IMG/VR virus record: IMGVR_UViG_3300020469_000075
Span: 1-48,083 of that record
Origin: a virus
Direction: 5' to 3' (one strand)
DNA length: 48,083 nt
In this document: piece by piece, positions 1-7,679 of the stretch
How the letters are laid out: the number at the start of each line of letters is the position of its first letter
Numbering within the stretch: the stretch's first letter is position 1
The notes under the pieces: model-generated
The model's database searches: none
What the model saw: the letters and a program-made list of their open reading frames with translations, nothing else
Told to the model about the DNA's origin: nothing
Translations under genes and position numbers: made by a program

Positions 1-67
1 TTGATCATAAGTGCCACCTCCCGATACAGAACCACCTTCGTTATTTGCGAGGATTACATTATAGGTT
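1..67. repeat. 67-bp perfect direct repeat, copy 1 (pairs with 685-751)
   Basis: These 67 bases are identical to 685-751. A third, diverged copy lies near 925-1000. The repeat encodes the conserved start of an InlB-like module (TYNV...GGSVSGGGTYDQ) on the minus strand. Perfect identity at synonymous positions, next to weaker similarity in the rest of the module, suggests recent duplication or gene conversion. Confidence 0.9.
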
Positions 68-1818
68 GTGGTAGGTATTTCCCTAATTACAGCATAGTGA
101 CCAACCTTCCAGTTCTGACCTGAGATAGCCCAATAGTTCCACCGCGCTACATCGCTTGCGTCACTAGGATCAAAAGTTCTTGAAAATTGGCTTGCATTGG
201 TGTCGTTATTACGGGTAATAATACCAAAGGAATCCCTATCAAACCATCCTAAAAATTCATAACCAGCGGGAGTGTCGGAATATGAATATGTAATCGTGGA
301 GCTACCATCGTATTCTCCAAATCCTGATAGTGTGCCCCAACTAGAACTCGATGATTGCGGACCATTTAATCCGATTCCAGTCAGAGTTTCTTTTATTTCT
401 ATATCGCTGTTGTCACCTACTCGAAAATCAGCAGAATGGTTTGGATTGGTGTCGGTATATGTAAAGGTTGCATCAGACTCAATCCATTCAATGACTCCTA
501 ATTCTACTGTACCGTCGATAGTATTTGTTTCCTCGAAAACCGCATAATAACTAACATTTGAATTCACGGCTTGAATAAAGGTTTGACTGGTAGTTATTTG
601 AGTTCCAGTTGCATCAGTTCCTTGTACCCACCTAACAAATTGATACCCCGTCGAGGGTGTCGCTGAAATAGGGACATTGGTATTTTGATCATAAGTGCCA
701 CCTCCCGATACAGAACCACCTTCGTTATTTGCGAGGATTACATTATAGGTTACAGGAGCTGTTTCCTCAAAAACTGCATAAAAACTAACATCCGAGTCTA
801 CGGTGGTACCAGTGAGTGTAAAGCTTGAGCCAGTGTACCATTCACTTCCACTTGAATCACTTCCTCGCAACCAACTAACAAATTGATACCCCGCCGAGGG
901 TGTCGCCATAAGAGTGGCATTTTCAGATTTATCATAAGTGCCACCTCCTGATACAGAACCACCTGTGCTACTTGCGACGTTTACATTATAGGTTGTGGGA
1001 GGTATTTCCTCAAAAACTGCATAAAAATTTGTTTGCGGATGGTCGTTTCTTCGGTCGGTTATGTTATCCTGAATAGTAACTTGGTAGGGATTTTGTAATG
1101 ACTGAGTTCCATAGGCAGTCCCCTTCACCATTCCAGTATGTTGATCAATTTTTGCCCAATTTTTGAATGTATAACCTGCCGCCGGAGTCGCTGTCAGAGT
1201 CAGAACTGGCACTTGACCACTTGTTACTTCGGGAATAGCGATTCCTATATTTGGGTTGCTGAACGCCGTTAATTCTTGACCCGCAGAAATTTGTCCTATT
1301 TGAATGTCAGATGTCACTGACACTGTTCCTCCTACATTTGTCTCATTATTCGGATCAAAATCAGCCGTCGATGACGGGTTCCCTAAACCTGTATTTATCT
1401 CTAACTCCCAAACTCCTTCAATTACTGCATAGTACTCGACATTAGCAGAACCACTCGAACTGTTGTTGACAGAATAAGTCCACTGGCCCGCAGGGCCATA
1501 CCCTTCAAGATACCCGCTGTTATCTATTTTATACCAGCCCTTAAAAGTATATCCTAGGTTTGCCGCAAAGCTGGTTCGTACAAAAGAAATACTCTCAGAT
1601 TTACTACTTCCTGTATTATTCGAAAAATTTCCCGCTCCGCTAAGGGTACCAAAACTGGTCGAGATTGTTGAATTGGAACTTGGGGCTTGCTCTATTACCC
1701 AATATCTTCCTTCTTGGGATTCTAACCACAGATCGCCGGCTCTGCCGGAGATAAAAGGATTTTCGCCTGTATGGCCCTTCCTGCGACGAATAACTCCTAA
1801 TTTTACATTTACTGCCAT
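1..1818 (-). CDS. Repeat-rich fibre-like virion protein with InlB-like beta modules (partial, C-terminus outside window)
   Basis: The frame is open from an ATG at 1818 to the window edge (606 codons, no stop). The N-terminus includes GDLWLESQEGRYWVIEQ, the kind of short opening often seen in phage fibre proteins. The rest is a series of five modules of about 75-130 residues. Each carries a GYxFxxW core and ends in YAVFEE or a variant (YYAVIEG, NFYAVFEE, SFYAVFEE, SYYAVFEE, HYAVIRE). Modules 3, 4 and the one cut by the window edge also share GGSVSGGGTYD. The pattern matches divergent InlB B-repeat/Listeria-Bacteroides repeat families, which are extracellular beta-grasp-like stalks. The gene follows the tube paralogue by 12 bp with no evident Shine-Dalgarno site, so translation is probably coupled. 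It looks less AT-rich than its neighbours. A fibre or tail decoration role is inferred; no enzyme motif is visible. Confidence 0.7.
   Translation of the reverse strand, partial: MAVNVKLGVIRRRKGHTGENPFISGRAGDLWLESQEGRYWVIEQAPSSNSTISTSFGTLSGAGNFSNNTGSSKSESISFVRTSFAANLGYTFKGWYKIDNSGYLEGYGPAGQWTYSVNNSSSGSANVEYYAVIEGVWELEINTGLGNPSSTADFDPNNETNVGGTVSVTSDIQIGQISAGQELTAFSNPNIGIAIPEVTSGQVPVLTLTATPAAGYTFKNWAKIDQHTGMVKGTAYGTQSLQNPYQVTIQDNITDRRNDHPQTNFYAVFEEIPPTTYNVNVASSTGGSVSGGGTYDKSENATLMATPSAGYQFVSWLRGSDSSGSEWYTGSSFTLTGTTVDSDVSFYAVFEETAPVTYNVILANNEGGSVSGGGTYDQNTNVPISATPSTGYQFVRWVQGTDATGTQITTSQTFIQAVNSNVSYYAVFEETNTIDGTVELGVIEWIESDATFTYTDTNPNHSADFRVGDNSDIEIKETLTGIGLNGPQSSSSSWGTLSGFGEYDGSSTITYSYSDTPAGYEFLGWFDRDSFGIITRNNDTNASQFSRTFDPSDASDVARWNYWAISGQNWKVGHYAVIREIPTTTYNVILANNEGGSVSGGGTYDQ
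685..751. repeat. 67-bp perfect direct repeat, copy 2 (pairs with 1-67)
   Basis: Identical to 1-67, base by base. The bases immediately after each copy differ, so the identity stops sharply inside the module. Both copies are in frame in the minus-strand fibre-like gene. Confidence 0.9.
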
Positions 1819-1830
1819 AACTAAATAAAA

Positions 1831-3111
1831 TTACACAAAAATTCTTTCTTCTGTTCCAGAAATAATCCAAGCAGATCCGTCCCTTAAAAATCTTTCTTCA
1901 TCGTACATATATATACCATTAAATCCATCATCATCTGGCGCAGAGTCAACCTCAAATTGTATAGTTGACATCATATTATCTCCAATTCCTACATTAAAAG
2001 ATTGGCCTGCAAGCTTTGCTCCTTTGTATATTATTCCCAACACAAGACCATTTCTTCCATCACAGTTAAATGCTCTTTCATAACCCCATATATCATCATT
2101 GTTATAAGGATTTGTAATATTCATTTTAGGATAATAAAAACGAATACCAACATTATATGTTTTATCGTCTGTCAGTATTGTTTTAAGAGCGCCTACTTCT
2201 AACTCTCTAACCAAAACATCCATATTTAAATTAGACACAATTGGAAATCTAATCTTTCTATCACCAACATAGTTGCTACCAAAACGTCTAATAGATTTTC
2301 TATTCATATTTAATGAAACATCTATGGATTGTATTGCAGTTTTCTCGAAAGAAACTAGAGAGTTTCCTCCAACCCCTCTTTCAAAATCTTCGTTTAATGA
2401 TTCATATATGTCGATTTTTATATCTCCTCTTGCAAAAGTTGGAATACTGACTCCATTGCTAAATGGCCTCACTATTTTTGGATTTAATGAAGCTCCAGAA
2501 AATCTTCCATAAGAAGCATGATCTGGATCTTCAGTTCTTGGTTTTCCTAAATAAGAATTTACCGATGGAAGCTCTGCCCCAGTATCAATATTAAATGTTT
2601 GAAAACTCATGTTTGATCCAAGCAAACCAAGCTCAACAGTAGGAAAAGAATCCACTCCTAATCTTAAATTATAAGAATTTAAATAACAATTTCCGAATGC
2701 TATAATATCATCTCCATGATAATTTTCTTTAAAATATGCATCTTCGCCCTCATTGACACCGACAACAACAAAATCTAATGAATCATCAATTTTATTAATG
2801 TTGTTTTGTATAATGTCGCTAAACATTCCATACCAACTATTTGGTCCATTTATATAAAATCCTAAATTTTTTTCATTATTCCCATCGCTTAGTAAATAAG
2901 ATACCGATAAATTTACATCTGGTGCTTGCAATACTTGATTTGCAGCCAATCCAAACTTCCCAACTTGTCCAGATTTAAACCTATTTGCATCGAAATTAAA
3001 ACCAATAGATTGTATTCTGTCTAAGTTTTTAAAATCTCCAATAGAATCAGTGAATCCATGGCCTTTTCCAATTGCTACAGCCAAACTTGGGTAATGGAGT
3101 CTATTCCTCAT
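1831..3111 (-). CDS. Tail tube protein paralogue (second tube protein)
   Basis: A 426-aa beta-rich protein clearly related to the 684-aa protein encoded just upstream (3186-5240). Shared blocks are APDVNLSVSYLLSDGNNE here against APTVGLDFSYLLTNGENE there, FGNCYLNSYNL against VGNGYITDYSI, a block ending in RKSIRRFGSNY against RSVIQRLGNQF, and a final GIGDN against SIGDN. It lacks the CBM-like insertion of the larger paralogue, so it is close to the bare core. The known family role is assembly of hexameric rings around the tape measure. Which of the two builds the bulk of the tube is inferred: the bigger gene has its own probable promoter and is followed by a hairpin, so this one may be made in smaller amounts, for example for a terminal ring. 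The start has a weak purine-rich AAGAAAAGAA just upstream. Confidence 0.7.
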   Translation of the reverse strand: MRNRLHYPSLAVAIGKGHGFTDSIGDFKNLDRIQSIGFNFDANRFKSGQVGKFGLAANQVLQAPDVNLSVSYLLSDGNNEKNLGFYINGPNSWYGMFSDIIQNNINKIDDSLDFVVVGVNEGEDAYFKENYHGDDIIAFGNCYLNSYNLRLGVDSFPTVELGLLGSNMSFQTFNIDTGAELPSVNSYLGKPRTEDPDHASYGRFSGASLNPKIVRPFSNGVSIPTFARGDIKIDIYESLNEDFERGVGGNSLVSFEKTAIQSIDVSLNMNRKSIRRFGSNYVGDRKIRFPIVSNLNMDVLVRELEVGALKTILTDDKTYNVGIRFYYPKMNITNPYNNDDIWGYERAFNCDGRNGLVLGIIYKGAKLAGQSFNVGIGDNMMSTIQFEVDSAPDDDGFNGIYMYDEERFLRDGSAWIISGTEERIFV

Positions 3112-3132
3112 TTTTATTCTTTTCTTATAAAT

Positions 3133-3166
3133 AAATACACCACAGCCCGAAGACTGTGGTGTATTT
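3133..3166 (-). terminator. 13-15 bp hairpin with cUUCGg tetraloop between the two tube genes
   Basis: Positions 3133-3145 and 3154-3166 form a perfect 13-bp inverted repeat. On the minus-strand RNA the 8-nt loop reads UCUUCGGG, which adds a U-G and a C-G pair around a UUCG tetraloop. This exceptionally stable cap forms only on the leftward transcript; the plus strand gives CGAA. After the stem the minus strand runs ATTTATTTATAAG, an interrupted U-tract, so the element may terminate partially or protect the 3' end of the upstream tube mRNA. On the plus strand a run of six T follows, so some bidirectional action is possible. Confidence 0.8.
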
Positions 3167-3185
3167 TTTAAAAATTTATTTTAAT

Positions 3186-5240
3186 TTAAAGGTCTTGAAA
3201 GACGCCGCCAGAATTAAAGTAACGAGGATTTCGTTTAGTTCCAGTTCCGAAAATAAACAGTCCATTACTTTTATCATTTGGTCCACCAAGCTGAGCGTTA
3301 AAAGTCAAATCAACAGTCTTGTTGTCTCCAATTGAAGAGCTGTAGTTTTCACTTTCTAGTCTAGCTCCTGCTATAATATAAACCAATTTCTTCGCTGCCG
3401 TCGGTTTTGTGCATCGAGGGTCTTTTGGCTCATTAAGCGCAATAGCTAAGTTGCAAGTAGGATTAGTGTAAAGTCTTTCGATTAAGTTAGCTTCCTCGAG
3501 TTCAGAAAGAATTGCGTTAACCGAAACCGACATGGTTACTGGAAAGTCAATTGATCTTCCAAATCCAAACTGGTTACCAAGTCTTTGAATTACGCTTCTT
3601 CCAATTGGGCAACTAAGCGAAAAGCTTTGAATATGAGATGCTCCTTCTCCATGTATATCAGCGAGAAGAGAGCTTTCTGTTGCCTCGCCAAGGTACAATT
3701 CAATATCTCCGGGGCGAAGTGCAGAAATTTCTCCAGTTTCATTATCTTCTACAGCTGCGGGAAGCTCAAAATACTCATCACAAATCATTAATCCATCGTT
3801 ACCTGCAGTTTTTCCTTCTGTGTCAACAGCTGGAATTCTGATTCCTTCTGAGCTTGCACTACCAATGCTGTCACTCTTAATGTTAAAACCTTCAACTGTA
3901 AGACTTGCTGTTGGTAAACTTCCTACTGCTGCTTCGATAGAATAATCGGTTATGTAACCATTTCCTACAGAAATAACACTTTTATCTTCGTCAGCAGCAA
4001 CAGTTCCTACAGCATCATCTCCCTCTGGAACCGTAAGCACAAAATAGTTATTTCCATCTTTGGAATCTTCGCTTGAATGCCATTGAAAAGCCGAAGTTGC
4101 TGTAGATAAAGCTGTAGTTATATCAGCGGAACCAAGTGTAGTCGAAGGAAGGGTGGAAGCGTCGTTAGTATTGAAGCCTAGCAGTCTTTCATTTTCTCCA
4201 TTTGTTAACAAGTAACTAAAGTCTAATCCAACCGTTGGAGCTTCAAGAACAAGACTGTCAATTCTTCCAAGTTGACCAAATTGATTAACGTCTGTACGAT
4301 TAATTGTAAAATTATAATTTGCAGTTTGAACACGACTAAGTTGTGCTACTACTGTTTCTGCGTCTGTACCAGCGGCAACAGTTGCGATAGAAAAGATTTG
4401 CAACTCTTCTTCTACGTCTTCTAGCCCGGCTGTGCTATCATCAATTTCAAATTGTTTAAGAAATCTTACGATTTCACCAGCGGTGGTTGCGTATCCATTT
4501 CCGGGGTTACTAACAGTCACTTCAGTAATATAACCAACTTCTTCCGTTACTTCTTCCCAGTTTGCAGAAGTTCCGGGCAAGTTTGCAGATGCTACTCCAG
4601 CGCCAATAAATACTGGTGACAAAGTTCCTGCACCACCGGCGCCAAGATTAATTCTTTTCCAAATTTTACCATCATATTTAACAATTGGAATGTCACCTAC
4701 ATCTTTTCCGTAATCAAATTGACCATCTACATTTGCTGGGTATTCCCATAATGCAGCTGTATTTAAGTCATCTGCTCCACCGCCACCGTTAACTGCTGGT
4801 GACCAGTCGGCCGCTGTAGTAGGATCACTTCCAACAGCTGCGCCAGCAGCATTAGTAACAATATATAGAGCAAGAGCCCCACCAGTTTCAAAAGTAACTA
4901 TTTCTCCAATTCCATATGCTTTTGTTGCATCATAAAGGTCAGCTCCTCCGTAGCAATCTTGATCTACTTTACTGACCTCTACAACTCCACCTTGTCCGGC
5001 GGCAGATACAGTTGTTACACTTTGATCTCCAACCTTCCATACAGGATAAAAGCTTTCGGAGGTTTGCGCCCGAACTGTACCCTTAGTAGCAGGGATCGTT
5101 AATGTTTCTATTCCATCAGTAGAAGCCGGAGTGGCCTTACTTGACAAACCCGTATTTCCCGGGCTCTTAAAGTGGAAAGATGTCGAATTTGGGCTTACAA
5201 ACAAAGCCTCACTTTGATAAATTACTCTATTGCGTGCCAT
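3186..5240 (-). CDS. Major tail tube protein with inserted CBM5/12-like modules
   Basis: This 684-aa protein shares its core with the 426-aa neighbour, and with two tail proteins downstream of the tape measure (blocks VGNGYITDYSIEAAVGSLP, RSVIQRLGNQF, SIGDNKTVDLTF). Residues about 101-150 read like a ChtBD3/CBM5/12 module: an aromatic start, AYGIGEIVTF, an aromatic, then SDPTTAADW. Residues about 164-231 look like a second, looser copy ending in TSANWEEV. The core fits the fold shared by siphovirus tube proteins, and the position between a terminator candidate and a paralogue fits gpV of lambda. At 684 residues it is far longer than the usual 150-300, the excess being inserts that would sit on the outside of the tail. 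The gene appears less AT-rich than its neighbours. It starts 106 bp after the upstream gene, the longest gap in the block, and is followed by the UUCG hairpin. High expression is inferred. Confidence 0.72.
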   Translation of the reverse strand: MARNRVIYQSEALFVSPNSTSFHFKSPGNTGLSSKATPASTDGIETLTIPATKGTVRAQTSESFYPVWKVGDQSVTTVSAAGQGGVVEVSKVDQDCYGGADLYDATKAYGIGEIVTFETGGALALYIVTNAAGAAVGSDPTTAADWSPAVNGGGGADDLNTAALWEYPANVDGQFDYGKDVGDIPIVKYDGKIWKRINLGAGGAGTLSPVFIGAGVASANLPGTSANWEEVTEEVGYITEVTVSNPGNGYATTAGEIVRFLKQFEIDDSTAGLEDVEEELQIFSIATVAAGTDAETVVAQLSRVQTANYNFTINRTDVNQFGQLGRIDSLVLEAPTVGLDFSYLLTNGENERLLGFNTNDASTLPSTTLGSADITTALSTATSAFQWHSSEDSKDGNNYFVLTVPEGDDAVGTVAADEDKSVISVGNGYITDYSIEAAVGSLPTASLTVEGFNIKSDSIGSASSEGIRIPAVDTEGKTAGNDGLMICDEYFELPAAVEDNETGEISALRPGDIELYLGEATESSLLADIHGEGASHIQSFSLSCPIGRSVIQRLGNQFGFGRSIDFPVTMSVSVNAILSELEEANLIERLYTNPTCNLAIALNEPKDPRCTKPTAAKKLVYIIAGARLESENYSSSIGDNKTVDLTFNAQLGGPNDKSNGLFIFGTGTKRNPRYFNSGGVFQDL
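4548..4940 (-). other. Tandem CBM5/12-like modules inside the tail tube protein
   Basis: These positions encode residues about 101-231 of the tube protein. Both modules follow the pattern aromatic - Y/F - G-D/E-(I/V)-V - aromatic - P - W seen in chitin-binding type 3 modules. The first is clear; the second is looser (WEYP ... DVGDIPIVKYDGKIW ... SANW). Confidence 0.5.
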
Positions 5241-5346
5241 TTTATTTTCTTGATTAGGTTATAAAAGGTTGGATTGTTTGAATTTACAAGAAATATATCT
5301 TTATGGGAAAGTTTTTTTTCTTTTTTTTTAAATTTTTTATAATCTT
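5241..5346 (-). promoter_or_regulatory. Candidate promoter region of the tail tube gene
   Basis: The longest intergenic stretch of the leftward block. Read on the minus strand it begins with long A-tracts (5311-5340) resembling an UP element. It then offers TTGTAA (5289-5284) and, 17 bp on, TTTTAT (5266-5261), overlapping TATAAC (5263-5258). A weak AAGAAA ribosome site precedes the ATG. The sequence is AT-rich, so chance matches are likely and the call is tentative. A dedicated promoter would explain separate high expression of the tube protein. Confidence 0.3.
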
Positions 5347-6258
5347 CTAGGCTCTAGGATATCTAAATTTTGAAACTTCAATATCTATAAAACCTATAAA
5401 CAGGCTTGGGCTTATCTTCGTTTCTACCTTATCACTAAGTTTTGAAACTACTACATTTGATATCACGTAGGGGCTTTTAATTTCTTCGAAAGGCAAGTCA
5501 CAGTATTTATATATATTATTCGTGGCCACGCCACTAATTACACTTTTTACATCTCCAAACTCGTCCACAGGGTGGTCATCATACGATACTTGATAAAAAA
5601 TTTCTTCTTTTGAATCATTAAACACAGATAACGCGCCATCTAATTGATATAAATTTTCAGCAAAAACTACACATCTGAACGTTGTGATTGTATTATTAAG
5701 ACCACCAAAAGCCATCGGTTCATTTCTGCTTCCTTGGTTAGCAATAAATATTGCAGGTACTACTTGAGTGTAAGGTTCAATTGGTGTTACAACTTCAAAA
5801 AACCTACTATTTGTATCGTACTTATCTTCCACAACGAGAGACTCTTCAGATTCATCTGTGGCATATATATTAAAATCTTTAACTGCAACACCTGATATTG
5901 AAATATTTTTGGTCGATGTTATATCTTTGTTAAATATAACCCTACCATTTAAATAGTCTATAGACATCTTGGGATCTATCCCCGCTCCATCGTCGGTTGT
6001 ATTTCTATTCCAAGTCACTCCATCTACAGTAACTTCACTAACTATTGTGGCGCCCACTATGTCTGAATCAAAAACCCATTGTTTATACGGACTAGAATAA
6101 GCAATATACGCAGGATCTAGCCTTGCATCATTTAAATATTGTAACTGCATAGTTCCACTTGTGGGCAAATTTCTATAAGCCTCTCCCCTTTTAAGAAGAA
6201 AATGATCAAACCACAAAGTAAAACTATTTGTAAGAGTATGCTGAAATAGAGGTTTCAT
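5347..6258 (-). CDS. Tail terminator / neck-to-tail protein candidate
   Basis: A 303-aa, mostly beta protein with no signal peptide, membrane segment or catalytic motif that I can recognise. The N-terminus has a hydrophobic aromatic patch (FTLWFDHFLL). The middle has a segment like that of many phage structural proteins, with IDYLNGRVIFNKDI followed by a short beta motif. It overlaps the upstream gene by 4 bp (ATGA) and lies directly before the tube gene. In lambda-type gene order this slot is filled by the tail terminator gpU, which caps the tube after the tape measure has set its length. It is more than twice the size of gpU (131 aa), so a fused or different neck function is possible. The assignment rests on position only. 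Confidence 0.4.
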   Translation of the reverse strand: MKPLFQHTLTNSFTLWFDHFLLKRGEAYRNLPTSGTMQLQYLNDARLDPAYIAYSSPYKQWVFDSDIVGATIVSEVTVDGVTWNRNTTDDGAGIDPKMSIDYLNGRVIFNKDITSTKNISISGVAVKDFNIYATDESEESLVVEDKYDTNSRFFEVVTPIEPYTQVVPAIFIANQGSRNEPMAFGGLNNTITTFRCVVFAENLYQLDGALSVFNDSKEEIFYQVSYDDHPVDEFGDVKSVISGVATNNIYKYCDLPFEEIKSPYVISNVVVSKLSDKVETKISPSLFIGFIDIEVSKFRYPRA

Positions 6259-6848
6259 AAGACTAAATTTCCTATTTTATTTCTAGCTTTTTCTATAATC
6301 GCTGACATATATTGGACAGGTTTATAGTTTGCTGTTCTAAGATTATTTTCAGATTGAACGGCTGTACCAGACCTACTATCTTCAATCGTTTTTTTACTAT
6401 ATGCATATTGCCCTAACCCAGACATTCCTGTTTCTATTCCTTTAGCCCAACTTCTTCCTGAGGCCCAAGGCATTGGAGTGTTCGTATATACTTCTTCGAT
6501 ATCAGGCAAGAAAAACTCAAAATATGTCATTCCTGCTATTGGTGGAGCTAGCCTCACGTATGATCTATTTATTAGCCTTCTAATTGTATCTACAGGTTTT
6601 GTTCCTGACTCAAACCCTATAAAGCTAAAAAGATTTCCCTTCCCTCCAAGCGTGCCGCTTATATTAGTAGACCTAGGTCCACCTTCTATTTCTCTCGTAA
6701 CAGGATGAGAGTTAAAATCACTGAGCATTTCTCTTTTTATTCTTTCAAAAGATACCCGAATTGTCCTTAAAGCAGAAGGGCCAATAGCTACGGCAACCTG
6801 TTTATTTGTAAGTTGATTAATATTTTTTATAGAATTTGATTTAGCCAT
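6255..6848 (-). CDS. Neck / tail-completion protein candidate (gpZ or HK97-gp10-like slot)
   Basis: A 197-aa protein with a basic, helical N-terminal third (ALRTIRVSFERIKREML), a glycine-rich middle (SGTLGGKGNLFSFIGFESG) and a basic C-terminal helix (IIEKARNKIGNL). A long N-terminal helix followed by a small alpha/beta part is typical of HK97-gp10 and lambda-gpZ tail-completion proteins, and the length is close to gpZ (192 aa), but I see no diagnostic sequence identity. It starts 2 bp after the head-closure candidate and overlaps the next gene by 4 bp, so the three are probably translated together. Role: joining the finished tail to the head, by inference from gene order. Confidence 0.45.
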   Translation of the reverse strand: MAKSNSIKNINQLTNKQVAVAIGPSALRTIRVSFERIKREMLSDFNSHPVTREIEGGPRSTNISGTLGGKGNLFSFIGFESGTKPVDTIRRLINRSYVRLAPPIAGMTYFEFFLPDIEEVYTNTPMPWASGRSWAKGIETGMSGLGQYAYSKKTIEDSRSGTAVQSENNLRTANYKPVQYMSAIIEKARNKIGNLVL

Positions 6849-6850
6849 GA

Positions 6851-7303
6851 TTAATCTGCCGGCTGGAGATAAAAACTGTAAATATGAGGGGAAAAAACTC
6901 CATGAGGCCTTTCTTGTCCGGTCATTATAAAAGTCTTGCCGTCAAAAGTTACTCGTTTTGCATCTTTTAAATACTCGTAAGCGTCTTGTTTTACTTTTAT
7001 TCTTACAGAGCCTACAGGAAGTTCGACTTTGATTTGTGCATTTGCTTCATCTACGTTTTCTTCGTCTTGATATTTTCCATATAAAATAGTTGCTTTAAAC
7101 TCTTGCATAACAGGAACATTATCTATACTCTCTTGTTTTCCCCTTACATTGTTATATAACATATTATAATTTTCATTTTTTGTAGATATCAAAACCCTTT
7201 GAGCTTCTTTATAGACAAAAATGCTTCTAGAGAAAGTATCGTGGACAGTTTCAATCGCTGTCTTCATTGCCGCCTTCGCAGCTTCTGATATTAAACTTGC
7301 CAT
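6851..7303 (-). CDS. Head-closure / head-tail joining protein candidate
   Basis: A 150-aa protein and the first gene of the leftward block. It has an alanine-rich N-terminal helix (SEAAKAAMKTAIETVHDTF) and a beta-rich C-terminal half with VTFDGKTFIMTGQERPHGVF and a final IYSFYLQP. A small beta-barrel ending in a measured-value strand (DGK.F...G) is common in head-closure proteins such as lambda gpFII, but this is a fold-level impression. It precedes the tail-completion and terminator candidates, which supports a connector role. There is no clear Shine-Dalgarno site before its ATG. Portal and terminase genes are not in the window. Confidence 0.4.
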   Translation of the reverse strand: MASLISEAAKAAMKTAIETVHDTFSRSIFVYKEAQRVLISTKNENYNMLYNNVRGKQESIDNVPVMQEFKATILYGKYQDEENVDEANAQIKVELPVGSVRIKVKQDAYEYLKDAKRVTFDGKTFIMTGQERPHGVFSPHIYSFYLQPAD

Positions 7304-7365
7304 AAATTATTTTACACTTAAATTGAATTTTTTCTCACTGTCTTTATTATTACTTAGGAATAAAA
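7304..7365. promoter_or_regulatory. Divergent intergenic region with a candidate rightward promoter
   Basis: Both transcription blocks start here, so at least one promoter in each direction is expected within or near these 62 bp. Rightward, TTGAAT (7323-7328) and TATTAT (7345-7350) are separated by 16 bp and followed by TTAGGAAT, a plausible ribosome site for the ATG at 7366; the leader would be very short. Leftward I see only a TAAAAT box (7310-7315) without a convincing -35. Phage-specific promoters of unknown sequence may be used instead. Confidence 0.35.
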
Positions 7366-7656
7366 ATGCAAGCAAACGATTTTTTAGCAGGCATCTGCAG
7401 TAAGAACACCACCACTCTCTTTAAAGGCTTTCTACATTTAGTAGAAGATCTTAAAAGCGAACATGACTCTAATTTTAAAAAACTTAAAGACGCTTTACCT
7501 GACGAGTATCACAGTTTATTAAACCAAGCAGATTATTTTGATGACTCTAAAATGCAACATCTTAGAAAGAGAATTTTAGATGTGGGCAACGAAAGTATAA
7601 GGAATATTTTATACGAAGTTGAAAATTTTACTATAACTTTTGATTTTGGTAATTAG
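7366..7656 (+). CDS. Small helical protein of unknown function ahead of the chaperones
   Basis: A 96-aa acidic, probably all-helical protein (for example FLHLVEDLKSEHDSNF and LRKRILDVGNESIRNILYEV). It has no membrane segment, cysteine motif or known signature. TAGGAAT lies just before the ATG. It is the first gene of the rightward block and ends 23 bp before the first chaperone candidate, a position where phages may encode short assembly factors. Its function is not known to me. Confidence 0.6.
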   Translation: MQANDFLAGICSKNTTTLFKGFLHLVEDLKSEHDSNFKKLKDALPDEYHSLLNQADYFDDSKMQHLRKRILDVGNESIRNILYEVENFTITFDFGN

Positions 7657-7679
7657 TATATTATAAGGAAAAAGGAAAA

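Noticed and set aside
272-547. Plus-strand open frame of 91 codons
   Set aside because: Lies opposite the minus-strand repeat gene, whose frame gives coherent modules; no ribosome site or recognisable protein.
1640-1870. Minus-strand open frame across the junction of the tube paralogue and the fibre gene
   Set aside because: Overlaps both real genes in another frame and has no recognisable features.
3126-3133. TATAAATA on the plus strand, matching the T4 late promoter consensus
   Set aside because: It would read away from any plus-strand gene and straight into the hairpin, and no similar box stands before the real genes; chance in AT-rich DNA.
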